The notes under the pieces were generated by a model. That model ran no database searches. It was given only the letters and a program-made list of their open reading frames with translations, and was not told where the DNA came from. DNA of 64,000 nt. Source: Synechococcus sp. MW101C3. GTDB taxonomy: Bacteria; Cyanobacteriota; Cyanobacteriia; PCC-6307; Cyanobiaceae. The stretch is from positions 124,001 to 188,000 of the forward strand of contig NZ_NQKX01000005.1 of NCBI RefSeq assembly GCF_002252635.1, read 5' to 3'. Positions 43,356-53,558 of this stretch are shown here, in pieces (position 1 is the first letter of the stretch; each line of letters starts with the position of its first letter). The translations under genes and the position numbers were made by a program.

Positions 43356-44168
43356 TCAGGGCGTGAGCGCGTCCCGGTTGCCCACCACCCGCACCCGCTT
43401 GGTGGTGCTCACGATGCCATCGGGATGCACGAGCAGCACGGCCCAGGTCTGGCTACCGGGCTGCTGGGGCGCCTGCACCACTTTGAATACCCCACCGCCA
43501 CCGAGCGCCGTGAGTTCAAGGTCGGGGCTCTGGAAGGCGCGGATCTGCTCCTCGCTCACGGCGGCAATGCCACCGGCGGCCACCGCCCCGTCAAGCGGGT
43601 CATCGAACACCACGTCCACGTCATACCGCTGGCCGGTGAGCACCGCATCAGGGATCAGCACACTGACTGGCAGGTCAGTGCTGCCGCTGCGCAGGGTGGC
43701 GTTCTCGGAAATCAGCTCCTGACCATCGAGCCGTCCATCCCGGATGCTGAGGGCCAGCAGCTGCTCCGCCTGCAGGCGATAGAGGAAGGCGCCCACCTGG
43801 CTGGTGCCGCTCACACTGATGCGCACAGTGCTGCGGCCGTCCTTGAGGCTGTCCCCCGGGGTGATCTGCCAGCGGGCATCAGGGAAGCGCGTGCGGAGGC
43901 TGCGGTAACGGGCTTCCAGATCAGCGGGATCGATGCCGTCGCCGGCCTTGAGCAAGGCAGCCACGCTGCCGGCGGAGCCGCTGTTGAGGGCGGTCTCCAA
44001 GCTGCGCAGCAGATCGGTGCCGGGAGCGGCCGCCATCGCCGTCGGCGCCCAGCAGGCGGCAGCCAACATCAGGGCCGAGAGCAAGGCGTGTGACCTGTGC
44101 GGACGCGGGAGCGAACGGCGAGTGAACGACAGAGAGGGCAGCGACAGGCGGTGCAACGACATGGGCAT
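43356..44168 (-). CDS. Exported hypothetical protein
   Basis: 270 residues. N-terminus is Arg/His-rich then LLSALMLAAACWAPTAMAAA, a signal peptide with cleavage at AMA-AA. Residues 50-85 (TDLLRSLETALNSGSAGSVA, then LEARYRSLRTRFP) are helical; the remainder is beta-rich (STVRISVSGTSQVG, GQRYDVDVVFDDPLDGAVAA, WAVLLVHPDGIVSTTKRVRV). It may be a cell-envelope lipid-exposed or ligand-binding protein, but no motif tells. Divergent from murG across 71 bases. Confidence 0.65.
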   Translation of the reverse strand: MPMSLHRLSLPSLSFTRRSLPRPHRSHALLSALMLAAACWAPTAMAAAPGTDLLRSLETALNSGSAGSVAALLKAGDGIDPADLEARYRSLRTRFPDARWQITPGDSLKDGRSTVRISVSGTSQVGAFLYRLQAEQLLALSIRDGRLDGQELISENATLRSGSTDLPVSVLIPDAVLTGQRYDVDVVFDDPLDGAVAAGGIAAVSEEQIRAFQSPDLELTALGGGGVFKVVQAPQQPGSQTWAVLLVHPDGIVSTTKRVRVVGNRDALTP

Positions 44169-44239
44169 ATGGCGGTCGTCGGGGTGCTTTTAAGTTAGGC
44201 GCGCCCGGAGAGGGCACTCCCGCCCGTCCTTGAAGGCTG

Positions 44240-45337
44240 ATGACCCACCTGTTGATCGCCGCCAGCGGCACCGGTGGACACCTCTTCCCTGCTCTGGCGG
44301 TGGCTGAGGCCCTGCCGGCCTCCTGGACCGTGAGTTGGCTCGGGGTGCCCGATCGGCTGGAGACGGATCTGGTGCCAAGCCGCTATCCGCTGCACACCGT
44401 GCACGCCGGTGGGCTGCAGGGGCAGGGGCTCTGCAAGCTTTGGCAGCTCCTGCGCTTGATCGCCTCCAGCCGTGAGGTGCGGCGGGTGATCCGCCGCGAG
44501 CGCACCCAGGTGGTGTTCAGCACTGGCGGCTACATCGCCGCCCCCGCCATCCTGGCTGCCCGTTGGTGCGGCATTCCGGTGGTGTTGCACGAATCCAATG
44601 CGATCCCCGGGCGGGTCACCCGTCTGCTCAGCCGCTGGTGCACCCGGGTGGCGATCGGCCTGCCGGCGGCGGCGGAACGCCTGCCTGGCAGCACGCCGCT
44701 GCTCACCGGCACCCCCGTGCGCCGCGCCTTTCTCGAGCCCACGCCCGTACCACCCTGGGTGCCGGCAGGGGAGGGTCCGCTGCTGCTTGTGATGGGAGGC
44801 AGCCAGGGGGCGCTGGGGCTGAATCGCATGGTGCGGCCGCTGCTGCCGTCCTTGCTCAACGCCGGTTGTCGGGTGGTGCATCTCACCGGTAGCAATGACC
44901 CAGAGGTGGGAGTGTTGCAGCACCCAGCACTGGTGGAGCGCACGTTCAGCGATGAGCTGCCGGGGCTGCTGCAGCACGCCGACCTGGCCATCAGCCGGGC
45001 TGGTGCTGGCAGCCTCAGCGAACTGGCGGTCTGCGGCACACCCGCCCTGCTGGTGCCCTACCCGCAGGCCGCCGACCAGCACCAGGAGGCCAATGCGGCA
45101 GCTGCCGCCGCCGCCGGCGCGGCCGTGATCGTGCACCAGCACGCTGCTGGGCATCCGGCCCTGGGCCGAACGCTCTGGCGGCTGATCGGACCAAGGCTGC
45201 GGGGCAGTGCTCCGGCCGCCGATCCCCTCCTGGAGCTGCGCAGCGGCATGGAGCGTCTGGCGGTGCGCGATGCCGACCGGCAACTCGCCCACCTGCTGGA
45301 GGCGCTCATTCCTGCCACTCACAACGCAGCGCCCTGA
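44240..45337 (+). CDS. murG: UDP-GlcNAc:lipid I transferase MurG
   Basis: 365 residues. It adds GlcNAc to lipid I at the cytoplasmic face. [18 protein letters not shown] is the N-terminal glycine loop (GTGGH), [18 protein letters not shown] and [20 protein letters not shown] follow, and the donor domain has [37 protein letters not shown] and [15 protein letters not shown]. These are complete MurG motifs. The 3' end overlaps the convergent cobD-like gene by 32 bases. Confidence 0.96.
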   Translation: MTHLLIAASGTGGHLFPALAVAEALPASWTVSWLGVPDRLETDLVPSRYPLHTVHAGGLQGQGLCKLWQLLRLIASSREVRRVIRRERTQVVFSTGGYIAAPAILAARWCGIPVVLHESNAIPGRVTRLLSRWCTRVAIGLPAAAERLPGSTPLLTGTPVRRAFLEPTPVPPWVPAGEGPLLLVMGGSQGALGLNRMVRPLLPSLLNAGCRVVHLTGSNDPEVGVLQHPALVERTFSDELPGLLQHADLAISRAGAGSLSELAVCGTPALLVPYPQAADQHQEANAAAAAAAGAAVIVHQHAAGHPALGRTLWRLIGPRLRGSAPAADPLLELRSGMERLAVRDADRQLAHLLEALIPATHNAAP

Positions 45338-46457
45338 GGATGCGGCGGTTACCGCGGCGGTCCTGCAGGCCGATGCGCAGCCAGCACTCCCCCAGACCAG
45401 CAAACGAACGGCAGTCACGCAGCAGAATGCGGTGACGGCTCTCCAGACGCTCGCGCAGCTCCAGCAGGGGGCGGTCGCTTCTGATCAGCAGGAAGTTGGC
45501 CGCCGCGGCCTGTGGGCTCAGGCCCGGCAGACCGTCCAGCTGACGGTGGAACCAGGGGCCTTCCCGCGCCACCCAGCGCTGCACGCGTTGCTGCCAGCGC
45601 CGATCGGCGATCACCAGCGGGCCGACGGCAGCGGCCAGGCCGTTCACCGGCCAGGGATCCCGCCACTCCTGCCAGCGCTGTAAACGTGCTGGAGCTGCCA
45701 CTGCATAGCCGAGCCGAAGCCCGGCAATCGCCATCAGCTTGGTGAGGCTGCGGATCACAACCAGCTGGGGATGGTCTGCCACCAGCGGCACCAACGAGTG
45801 CCGCTGGCCATCGGGCACCAAGGGCAGAAAGGCCTCATCCACGATCACCAGCGCGAAGCGGTCAAGCAGCAGCTCGAGCGAACGGCGGTCCCACAGCTGG
45901 CCCGAGGGGTTGTGGGGATTGGTGATCCACAGCGCCGCGCCGGGGCCGGCCGGGGCGGGGAACGGAGCCGGACAGGCCCAGGCCGGCTGTGCGCTACGGC
46001 GACCTGTCGGTCGCTGCGTTGAAGGGAATGGCGGCGGTAGCGGCAGAGGTTCGATGGCCCCGTCCCAGCAAGCCAGGGCGCGTCGGTAATCGGCGAAGCC
46101 GGGCTCGGGCAGCAGGCTGGGGCCCGCCGCCGCCGCCTCCCGGGCCGCCCAGGTGAACAGTTCAGCAGCCCCGTTGCCAGGCAGCACCGCCGCCGGGTCG
46201 ATGCCGTGGTGGGCAGCGATCGCCGACCGCAGCCGGGAATAGCTGCGGTCGGGGTAGTCCCGCAGGGCCGTGCCGGCGGCACCTCCCTGCAGGCAGACCC
46301 GCAACGCCCGCCGCAGGGAGGCGGGGGGGCCAAACGGCACCAGTGAGGCGCTGGCATCGAGCACCTGATGCGGCTGGCAACCGAGGCGGCTTGCCGCCGC
46401 CTCGAGATTGCCGCCGTGCCGGAGCTCCAGCTCGTGGCTGCCCGGCGTACTGGTCAT
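45306..46457 (-). CDS. cobD: PLP-dependent L-threonine-phosphate decarboxylase-like (CobD)
   Basis: 383 residues. Begins [24 protein letters not shown] near the N-terminus separates CobD from His[45 protein letters not shown] and [20 protein letters not shown] (PLP Lys) complete a fold type I enzyme. CobD supplies the aminopropanol arm of cobalamin, and picocyanobacteria make (pseudo)cobalamin. A Pro-rich insert ([18 protein letters not shown]) of about 30 residues is unusual. It could also be a related HisC-type aminotransferase, so the assignment is likely rather than sure. Confidence 0.75.
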   Translation of the reverse strand: MTSTPGSHELELRHGGNLEAAASRLGCQPHQVLDASASLVPFGPPASLRRALRVCLQGGAAGTALRDYPDRSYSRLRSAIAAHHGIDPAAVLPGNGAAELFTWAAREAAAAGPSLLPEPGFADYRRALACWDGAIEPLPLPPPFPSTQRPTGRRSAQPAWACPAPFPAPAGPGAALWITNPHNPSGQLWDRRSLELLLDRFALVIVDEAFLPLVPDGQRHSLVPLVADHPQLVVIRSLTKLMAIAGLRLGYAVAAPARLQRWQEWRDPWPVNGLAAAVGPLVIADRRWQQRVQRWVAREGPWFHRQLDGLPGLSPQAAAANFLLIRSDRPLLELRERLESRHRILLRDCRSFAGLGECWLRIGLQDRRGNRRILRALRCEWQE

Positions 46458-46497
46458 CGTCCCCTGCTCCCAGACTCAGAATCCTTTAATCTGATAG

Positions 46498-47448
46498 GTG
46501 GAACTGCTGGTGACGGTCCAGTCTGTGTCGCCGCAACGGGTCGTCCAGCATGTCAGCAAGGTCCTGCTCGGCAAAGACCAGCAGATCCGCTTGGCCGTGG
46601 CCTGCCTGCTGGCACGCGGCCACCTGTTGATCGAAGATCTGCCCGGCATGGGCAAAACCACCCTCGCCGAAGCTCTTGCCCGTTGTCTTGGGCTGGAATT
46701 CAAGCGGGTGCACTTCACCAGCGATCTGCTCCCTGCCGATCTCACCGGCATCGGTGTGCTCGATACGGGCAGTGGCAACTTCAGCTTCCAGCCTGGCCCC
46801 CTGTTCAGCCAGGTGCTTCTGGCCGATGAGATCAATCGGGCCAGCCCCCGCACTCAGAGTGCGCTGTTGGAGGCAATGGCCAGTGGCCGGGTCAGCGTTG
46901 ATGGCACCAGCCATGAGCTGCCCTCGCCCTTCTTCGTGATCGCCACCCAGAACGGCCTCGATCAAACCGGCACCGCCCCGCTGCCGGAGTCCCAGCTGGA
47001 TCGTTTCCTGATGCGGCTCACCCTTGGATTCCCCGAGCGGGAAGCGGAGTTGGCCCTGCTCAGCGGCCAGGCGATGCGGCCCGATCAGCTGCCGGCCCTG
47101 CTGACCGCCGCCGATCTGCTCGCCCTGCAACAGCAGGCGGCGGCCCAGCATGCCGAGCCTTCTCTGCTCGCTTATGTGCTCGATCTGGTGCAGCTCAGCC
47201 GCCAGGACAGCTTCGGTGCTTCGCCGCTCTCTCCGCGCGCCGCCCAGTCGCTGTTGGCGGCAGCCCGGGCGTGGTCGTTGCTGGAGGGGCGCGATTTCGT
47301 GATTCCCGCCGATGTGCAGGCCGTACTTCCCAGCGTCTGCGAACACCGCATGGACAACGGCGAGCCGATCGCCACCAACGGTGTCGGTGCCTGTGCCTCC
47401 GGCAGTTGGAGCCACCGCTTACTGGCGGGCGTCGATGGTCTCCGCTGA
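46498..47448 (+). CDS. MoxR-type AAA ATPase
   Basis: 316 residues from the GTG at 46498. Walker A LIEDLPGMGKTTLAEALARC, then KRVHFTSDLLPADLTGIGVL, Walker B VLLADEINRASPRTQSALLE, and sensor 1 FFVIATQNGLDQTGTAPLPE. All are MoxR hallmarks. It is expected to act as a chaperone for a partner with a DUF58 or VWA domain. The stop lies 14 bases inside the next gene (DUF58), and DUF58 overlaps the transglutaminase by 4, so the three are one translational unit. Confidence 0.92.
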   Translation: MELLVTVQSVSPQRVVQHVSKVLLGKDQQIRLAVACLLARGHLLIEDLPGMGKTTLAEALARCLGLEFKRVHFTSDLLPADLTGIGVLDTGSGNFSFQPGPLFSQVLLADEINRASPRTQSALLEAMASGRVSVDGTSHELPSPFFVIATQNGLDQTGTAPLPESQLDRFLMRLTLGFPEREAELALLSGQAMRPDQLPALLTAADLLALQQQAAAQHAEPSLLAYVLDLVQLSRQDSFGASPLSPRAAQSLLAAARAWSLLEGRDFVIPADVQAVLPSVCEHRMDNGEPIATNGVGACASGSWSHRLLAGVDGLR

Positions 47449-48412
47449 CCACCCAGCTGTCCCCAAGGCGAAGCGCAATGGCCTGTTCCGGCCTCACGCC
47501 GGGCACCAGCTGCGCCTTGGAGCCCGAAGCATCTACATCCTGCCCACTGGATTCGGCGCCCTTTGGTTGATGGCCGTCGTGCTGCTGCAGGTGGTGGGCA
47601 TCCAGCTGCAAAGCAACGGCACGCTGATGATGTCTTATCTGCTGCTGGGACTCTTCCTCCTGGCGATGCATCTCACCGCCTTCAATCTGCAAGGCCTCGA
47701 ACTGAGCTGCAGCGATCCCCCGCCAGGATTCGCCGATGCCCCACTCAACTACCCGGTGGTCGTGCGCAGCCAGTGTCATCGCGATCAGCTGCGCATCGGC
47801 TTCATCCTGGGCTCTGCGCTGCGGCAGCACAGCACCACCCAGAGCCGCGATCAGGAGATCCAGCCGGGCCAGTCCGAGTTGTCAATTCCCTGGCAACCGC
47901 AGCAGCGGGGGTTGCAACGGCCCGGCCGACTGCGTATCAGCTCCAGTGCTCCCCTCGGTCTGTTCCGCTGCTGGAGCCTGTGGGAACCGCCCACCGCCCA
48001 GCTCGTTTACCCAGCCCGCCGCGAAGGGCCGGTGGCCGAAACCTTTGCTGAGGCAGAGGGGAACCGGCTGAACGTGAGCGGCCGCCCCAGCGCCCTGGGC
48101 CACGACCACTGGGTCGATCTGCGGCCACACAGGGCCGAGGAAGGGGTCAGCCGGCTGTTCTGGAAATCCATGGCGCGGGGCCGGGGCGCCCACTCCAAGG
48201 TGTTCGGCGGCTCCCCGCCGTCGGAGCCCCTCCTTAGCCCCCAACCGGACTTGCCGAAGGAGCAGGCGCTCGAACACCTCAGTGCCCGCATCTGGGCGCT
48301 CAGTGCTGCCGGTGACAGCTACGGCCTGATCCTGGGCGGCACCACGATCGCTCCGGGCAGCGGCAGCCGCCATCGCGACCAGTGCCTGGCGGCCCTGGCC
48401 CTGCTTCCGTGA
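47435..48412 (+). CDS. DUF58-domain membrane protein
   Basis: 325 residues from the ATG at 47435. Two hydrophobic helices near residues 37-80 (GFGALWLMAVVLLQVVGIQL; MSYLLLGLFLLAMHLTAF). The DUF58 signature follows in HWVDLRPHRAEEGVSRLFWK (D-x-R-x-x-x-x-G/E-x2-R-x-x-W-K). It lies between MoxR and a transglutaminase, the standard MoxR/DUF58/transglutaminase module. Function at the cell envelope is unknown for the family. Confidence 0.85.
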   Translation: MVSADHPAVPKAKRNGLFRPHAGHQLRLGARSIYILPTGFGALWLMAVVLLQVVGIQLQSNGTLMMSYLLLGLFLLAMHLTAFNLQGLELSCSDPPPGFADAPLNYPVVVRSQCHRDQLRIGFILGSALRQHSTTQSRDQEIQPGQSELSIPWQPQQRGLQRPGRLRISSSAPLGLFRCWSLWEPPTAQLVYPARREGPVAETFAEAEGNRLNVSGRPSALGHDHWVDLRPHRAEEGVSRLFWKSMARGRGAHSKVFGGSPPSEPLLSPQPDLPKEQALEHLSARIWALSAAGDSYGLILGGTTIAPGSGSRHRDQCLAALALLP

Positions 48413-50226
48413 GCGGGCACCGGCGGCTGCAATGGGTGGCGCTCGGCCTACTGGCCGCCTTGCTGCCAGCGATCGACACCGGCATGCCGCTGAGCTGGGG
48501 GGCGATCTGCCTGATCACGCTCACCGCACTCAAGCTGCGCGAGGCGCACTCCCGCAGCGAGTTGCGACGCGCCTCGCTGCTCATTCTGGTGATCACCGGG
48601 GTGATGGCGGCCCTGCTGCCCGGTCTGGGGCCCAGCCTGATCCAGCTGCTCACCACGCTGCTGGCGCTCAGCAGCCTGCTGTCGCTGGAACTCGGCAGTG
48701 CTGTGCAGCTGCGGACCCTTCTGGCCCGCAGCCTGCGCCTGCTCGGCGCCGCCCTGCCGCTGGTGCTGGTGCTGTTTCTGCTGGTGCCGCGGGTCGGGCC
48801 GCTCTGGACGGTGCCCATGGGACAGACCGCCCGCACAGGCCTCTCCGATCAGCTCGACACCGGCAGCATCGCCGATCTGGTGGCGGTGGACACGCCAGCG
48901 GCCCGGATCAGCTTCACGAACGAAGAGCCGCCACCACCGGAGTCCCGGTACTGGCGGGTGCTCACGCTGCACAGCTTCGATGGCCAGCGCTGGGAACGGC
49001 TGCCCAACGAAGACAACCTCAATGCCTTGCTCCCACAGACTGCCGGCGAGCCACCCACCGGCAGCCGCGAACAGTTCTGGCTAGCCGAGCCCATGTTGCT
49101 GCCGGTGCTCCCCTGGAGCGGCCAAGGCCAACCGCTGGATCCGGAGCTGCGCATCAGCCCCGATGGCGTGCTGCTCAACAACCGGCCACCGATCGAACGG
49201 CGCGCCTATGGCTTCACCAACCTGAGTGCGCCCGCTGCCTGGAAGCTTCAGCCGCCCAGGGAAGCCGCCCTGGAGCTGCCGGTCGGCATCAACCCCCGCC
49301 TACAGGCCCTCGGCCGTGAGTGGAAGGACACCCTTCCGCCTGCTGATCGGGTCGCTGTAGCCCAACGCTGGTTCCGCTCACAGCCGTTTCGCTACACCAC
49401 CCAGCCAGGCTTGCTGCCGGGCCCTGATCCGGTGGACGCCTTCCTCTTCGACACCCGGACGGGCTTCTGTGAGCACTTCGCTTCCGGCTTCACGGCCCTG
49501 ATGCGTGCCGCCGGCGTACCTGCCCGCATCGTGCTCGGCTACCAGGGGGGAGATTGGGTGCCCCAGGTGGGCGGCGGCGGTTACCTGGATGTGCGTCAGA
49601 GCGATGCCCATGCCTGGAGCGAAGTCTGGCTGGCAGATCAGGGCTGGGTTCTGGTGGATCCCACCGCCTGGGTATCGCCGCTCCGAATCACCGCCGGCCA
49701 GCCGATCTCTGCCGGGAAAACCCCCCGCCAGTTCAGCCCACTGGGCTGGGCCCTGCTCCAGTGGCGCGGCATCGATCTGCGCTGGACCGGGTGGGTGATG
49801 AGCTTCAATCGCCAGGATCAGATGGCGCTGATTGAGCGGCTGTTGGGCAAGCGGCATGAATGGCTGGGCGCCTTGCTGGTGGCAGCTCTGGCCCTCTGCC
49901 TCGGCCTCGTGCTGCCCTTGATGCACTGGAGCCAGCGGCGGCGCGACACCGATGGCCTGCGACGCGAGCTCGATCACTGTCTCCAGCGTCTGCGGCTGCT
50001 GGGGCTCGAACCACGCCCCGGTGAAGACCTCGGCAGCTTCTGCCGTCGAGCCGGACAGCAGCGTCCTGATCTCGCTTGCGCACTCGATGAACTGGCCTGC
50101 ACCTACCTGCGGCAGCGGTTCGGGCCAGCGCTGCCGCAAGACCAGCGCCAGGCCTCCAGAAAGCGCCTGCGCCAGCTGCGGCAACAGCTCGGAGCCTTGC
50201 CCGCCGCCTCGAGCTCACAGGCATGA
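48409..50226 (+). CDS. Transglutaminase-like membrane protein (TgpA-type)
   Basis: 605 residues from the GTG at 48409. About six hydrophobic helices at the N-terminus (for example LQWVALGLLAALLPAIDTGM; LLGAALPLVLVLFLLVPRVG). A periplasmic Transglut_core domain has Cys354 in TGFCEHFASGFTALMRAAGV, His401 in SDAHAWSEVW and Asp417 in VLVDPTAW, a complete catalytic triad. A further membrane helix (LGALLVAALALCLGLVLPLM) and a cytoplasmic DUF4129-like tail follow. It probably acts on envelope proteins or peptidoglycan-linked peptides. Confidence 0.92.
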   Translation: MSGHRRLQWVALGLLAALLPAIDTGMPLSWGAICLITLTALKLREAHSRSELRRASLLILVITGVMAALLPGLGPSLIQLLTTLLALSSLLSLELGSAVQLRTLLARSLRLLGAALPLVLVLFLLVPRVGPLWTVPMGQTARTGLSDQLDTGSIADLVAVDTPAARISFTNEEPPPPESRYWRVLTLHSFDGQRWERLPNEDNLNALLPQTAGEPPTGSREQFWLAEPMLLPVLPWSGQGQPLDPELRISPDGVLLNNRPPIERRAYGFTNLSAPAAWKLQPPREAALELPVGINPRLQALGREWKDTLPPADRVAVAQRWFRSQPFRYTTQPGLLPGPDPVDAFLFDTRTGFCEHFASGFTALMRAAGVPARIVLGYQGGDWVPQVGGGGYLDVRQSDAHAWSEVWLADQGWVLVDPTAWVSPLRITAGQPISAGKTPRQFSPLGWALLQWRGIDLRWTGWVMSFNRQDQMALIERLLGKRHEWLGALLVAALALCLGLVLPLMHWSQRRRDTDGLRRELDHCLQRLRLLGLEPRPGEDLGSFCRRAGQQRPDLACALDELACTYLRQRFGPALPQDQRQASRKRLRQLRQQLGALPAASSSQA

Positions 50227-50287
50227 GCATCCGGGACAGGATCCGGCCCCGTTCCAGTCCAGTAAGTCGCGCTGCTCGATAGAACAC

Positions 50288-51124
50288 ATGGATCCATGCG
50301 AGCAGCGGATGATGGGCGGTCTCCAGCCAAGGCTGGCTGTGCTGCTGCTGGGTTCACTGACGGCCTTCGGGCTGATGCCCCCAGCCGGCGCCTCCTCATT
50401 TGATGCCGTCGTGCGTCTGCTGGACACGCGTTCCTGCAAGCGCTGCGAGCTGCAGGACGCCGATCTGGTGCGGGCAGACCTGCGCGACGCGGATCTGCGC
50501 AACGCCCTGCTGCAGCGCGCCAACCTGAGTGGTGCCCGTCTGGATGGGGCCAAGTTAGGCGGGGCGAATCTCAGCTTCACCAGCCTCCAGGGGGCCTCGC
50601 TCAGGGGGGCCGATCTGCGGGGGGCCACGCTGGAAGGCACCGACCTGCGGGAGGCCGACCTCAGTGGCGCCCAGGTCGACACGGGCAGCCTGGCCACCAC
50701 CCACTGGCAGGGGGCCCGGGGCATCGATCCCGCCCTTCAGGGACACGCCGAGCTGCACAATGCCGGCGTCGCAGCGGCCAAAGCAGGGCGCCTGCCGGAG
50801 GCAGAACGCTTCTTCGACGCGGCCATTCAGCGCGACCAGGAGGCGGCGATCAGCTGGGTGGCACGCGGAATCGTGCGCGGAGAGCAAGCCAAGACCGAGC
50901 AGGCCGCCGCCGATTTCAGCTATGCCGCTCAGCTCTACGCCACCAGCGGGGATCTGGCCACGTCCGAGCAGTTGCTGGAGGCCTCCGCCAAGCTGAAAAA
51001 AGATCCCCAGCAAGGAAAAGACGGAGGCAATGGCTTCGGCAGCCAGGTTGTGGGCGGGGCAATGGGTGTGGTTCAGTTCCTGTTGCCGTTGGCCGCCAAG
51101 GCGTTCATCCCCCTGGCGTTCTGA
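50288..51124 (+). CDS. Exported pentapeptide-repeat protein with TPR-like part
   Basis: 278 residues from the ATG at 50288. Signal peptide LAVLLLGSLTAFGLMPPAGA. Residues 40-130 carry pentapeptide repeats of the A(D/N)LxX pattern: DADLVRADLRDADLRNALLQ, RANLSGARLDGAKLGGANLS, GASLRGADLRGATLEGTDLR. A TPR-like helical stretch (HAELHNAGVAAAKAGRLPEA, FFDAAIQRDQEAAISWVARG) comes next, and a hydrophobic C-terminal region ends with PLAAKAFIPLAF. The Cys pair RSCKRCELQD at the first repeat may be a disulfide. Lumenal or periplasmic location fits this group in cyanobacteria; exact role unknown. Confidence 0.8.
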   Translation: MDPCEQRMMGGLQPRLAVLLLGSLTAFGLMPPAGASSFDAVVRLLDTRSCKRCELQDADLVRADLRDADLRNALLQRANLSGARLDGAKLGGANLSFTSLQGASLRGADLRGATLEGTDLREADLSGAQVDTGSLATTHWQGARGIDPALQGHAELHNAGVAAAKAGRLPEAERFFDAAIQRDQEAAISWVARGIVRGEQAKTEQAAADFSYAAQLYATSGDLATSEQLLEASAKLKKDPQQGKDGGNGFGSQVVGGAMGVVQFLLPLAAKAFIPLAF

Positions 51125-51142
51125 GCCCTCACCGCTGCGGTT

Positions 51143-53497
51143 TCACTGCGGGTTGCTCATGAATTGGCGGGATTCCGGCGTAGAGGGCTGGAAGCCATAG
51201 CCGAAGGTGGCGCCGTCATTGTCGGAGATGATTCGCGGCGTCACCATGATCACCAACTCACGCTTTTCTCGTCGGTTGGAGGAGCCGCGGAAGAACTGGC
51301 CGACCAAGGGAAGATCACCAAGGATGGGCCATTTTGTTACCTCGGCGATATCCACATCGGAAATCACACCGGTGAGGATCAGGGTCTGGCCGTCGCGGAC
51401 CCGCAGAGCGCCGGTGTCCAGCCGCCGCACGCTGAGAATGCTCACTTCGCTGGTGCAGGAGGGTGGGCCCGGCACCGAGTCAGTGACGGCGGAAATGCTG
51501 GGGGAAAGTGAGAAGGTCACGAAGCCGTTGTCATCGATTTTCTCGACGCGGGCGCCCAGCACCAGACCAGCTGTCGAGAGTTCCAACGTGCATTGGGTAC
51601 CACCATTTTCCTGCTGCTCCACCTCAACATTGGTGATCACATTGGTGCCCACCCGCACGACTGATTCGTTGGCACGGCTGCGGGCAATGGGCGAATCGAT
51701 CGTGTAGGAATCAAGGCCCTGATTGGAGTTGCCGCTGTCTCCCGCGCCTGCACCGCCATCGCGAAGGCGGGAGGGATTTTCTTGCAGGATCAACGTGGGA
51801 CTTGCGATCAGCTTGGTGTTGCGCGAAACGATCTGGGCCTGAACAAAGTCGAAGAAACTGTCTTGCGGGAAGTTCTGGCCGGGATTCCGGCGGAAGCCAT
51901 CGGTCAGGGAAGCGCCGACCGACCGACCGCCATTCAATGCTGCCGCACCGGTGGCCACCAGCCCTGGCAGATTGGTGCCGCCGGCCGTAACGGTTCCCGG
52001 TGTTGTGCCTTGGGCAGGCGTGAGTTCAACTGTCAGATCGCTGGGAACACCGCGCCGGAAATCACCAGCTGTGGGCGGGAGCCGCGACCCGAATGCACCC
52101 AGCAGCTGACCATTGTCATTGACGATGAAGTTATTGCCCCAACGGAACGCAAAGCTGTTGGCAATATCCTGGGAGTTCTCCAGGTTGATATCAAGGATGC
52201 GCACAGCAAGGGCCACTTGCCGCTGGCGCAGATCCAGCTGCTTGAGATAGGCCTCAGCGATCGCCACCAGAGAGCTTTCCCCCACCAGGGTGATGGTGCC
52301 GAGCCTGGTGTCGGTGGTACCGATCAGCCCCACCAGCGGCCCCTGGCTGGCGCCGAAGGAGTTGATCTGCGTGGTGGTGGCAGTCGTGGCGGTGGAAGCG
52401 GCCGTGTTGTTCGCCGGTGTGCCTGTGGAAGCCACCTCACTGGAGGTGGATGTGGTGGTGAACGTCTTGTTGATCGTGGCCCCGAGGCTCGCCAGGTAGT
52501 CGGCAGCGGAGTTGGCTGACGCCTGATTCAGCCGGTAGACCTTGGAGAGCTGAGATCCGAAGGTTTTGCTCAGCGCGCTGGGGCCAGCAACGATCAGATT
52601 GCCTTCCAGCTTTCCCTGCAAACCAGAGGCCAACAGGATCGCATTCACGGCTCTGGAATAGGCCTCATTACGGAAGGCGATCGACACGCGCCTGGCGTTG
52701 ATGGCCGTGTCAGGTGGAGCGGGGGTCGCGCCAGGGGCAGGCGAGTCGTCAACGTAGACGAAGCCATAACCACCCATTTGGGCCACGGCCATCAGCGCGT
52801 CTTTCGCCGGGGCATTGCGCAGGGTCATGGTCACACTCGGACCCCGCAGGTTCACGAAGCTGCGGTTGCGCAGGAGCATGCTGCCGACGGCCATGTCGCC
52901 CACCGGCGGTGCCACCGCCCTGGGTTGCAGCGGCGGCGCAAAGCGCGGCTGATCCACCCGGCCCGGTGTATTGAGGTCAAGCCGGCCGGTCTGGGTGGAA
53001 CTCTGGCGGGGAGCGGGGAAGGTGAGGATCAGGTTGCGGCCGTCTGCGCTCACCACCGGGCGGGGCATGGAACCCCCACGACTCGGAGACACCTGCAGGA
53101 AGAAGCGGGTGCCTTCGCCTTCAAGGCTCACCGTCTCGAAGCCCAGATCCGGCAGGCTCACCCTCTGGGGGCCACGCCGCAGGCTGTTTGGACCGGTGAG
53201 GAGGATTTGCCCCTCCCAGCCCCGGTTGTTGGTGAACTGCTGCAGCTGCGGAGCTGCACCGGTGCCTTCGATCACAAACTCCACCGAATCGGGCAGGCGG
53301 CGGATCTTCAGCTCCACTGAGCCGGACTGGCTGGCGGGAGGGTTCGTTCCGGCGGCAGGAGTCCCCGGCTGAAATGGGCCCACCTGGGCGGGCGCTGCCA
53401 TGGCTTCGGCAACCGGCAAAAGGGTCAGCACTGGAAAGGCTGCCGAAAGAGCCAGACTTCCAACTCGTCGCACTGACCGGTTCTCCGCAAATTTCAT
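51143..53497 (-). CDS. pilQ: Type IV pilus secretin PilQ
   Basis: 784 residues. Signal peptide (LALSAAFPVLTLLPVAEAMA). N-terminal AMIN-like beta domain, then secretin N domains (SVTMTLRNAPAKDALMAVAQ, VRILDINLENSQDIANSFAF) and the secretin core with the characteristic RVGTNVITNVEVEQQENGGT, GQTLILTGVISDVDIAEVTK and ILGDLPLVGQFFRGSSNRRE. It forms the outer-membrane pore for the pilus. Last gene of pilM-pilN-pilO-pilQ. The middle has a Thr/Ser/Ala-rich linker of about 50 residues (TTTSTSSEVASTGTPANNTA). Confidence 0.95.
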   Translation of the reverse strand: MKFAENRSVRRVGSLALSAAFPVLTLLPVAEAMAAPAQVGPFQPGTPAAGTNPPASQSGSVELKIRRLPDSVEFVIEGTGAAPQLQQFTNNRGWEGQILLTGPNSLRRGPQRVSLPDLGFETVSLEGEGTRFFLQVSPSRGGSMPRPVVSADGRNLILTFPAPRQSSTQTGRLDLNTPGRVDQPRFAPPLQPRAVAPPVGDMAVGSMLLRNRSFVNLRGPSVTMTLRNAPAKDALMAVAQMGGYGFVYVDDSPAPGATPAPPDTAINARRVSIAFRNEAYSRAVNAILLASGLQGKLEGNLIVAGPSALSKTFGSQLSKVYRLNQASANSAADYLASLGATINKTFTTTSTSSEVASTGTPANNTAASTATTATTTQINSFGASQGPLVGLIGTTDTRLGTITLVGESSLVAIAEAYLKQLDLRQRQVALAVRILDINLENSQDIANSFAFRWGNNFIVNDNGQLLGAFGSRLPPTAGDFRRGVPSDLTVELTPAQGTTPGTVTAGGTNLPGLVATGAAALNGGRSVGASLTDGFRRNPGQNFPQDSFFDFVQAQIVSRNTKLIASPTLILQENPSRLRDGGAGAGDSGNSNQGLDSYTIDSPIARSRANESVVRVGTNVITNVEVEQQENGGTQCTLELSTAGLVLGARVEKIDDNGFVTFSLSPSISAVTDSVPGPPSCTSEVSILSVRRLDTGALRVRDGQTLILTGVISDVDIAEVTKWPILGDLPLVGQFFRGSSNRREKRELVIMVTPRIISDNDGATFGYGFQPSTPESRQFMSNPQ

Positions 53498-53558
53498 CGT
53501 TGGGGGATCTTATGTGTAGAAGTGAACGTGTGCGACGCGGTGGGCATGAATGGGGAAA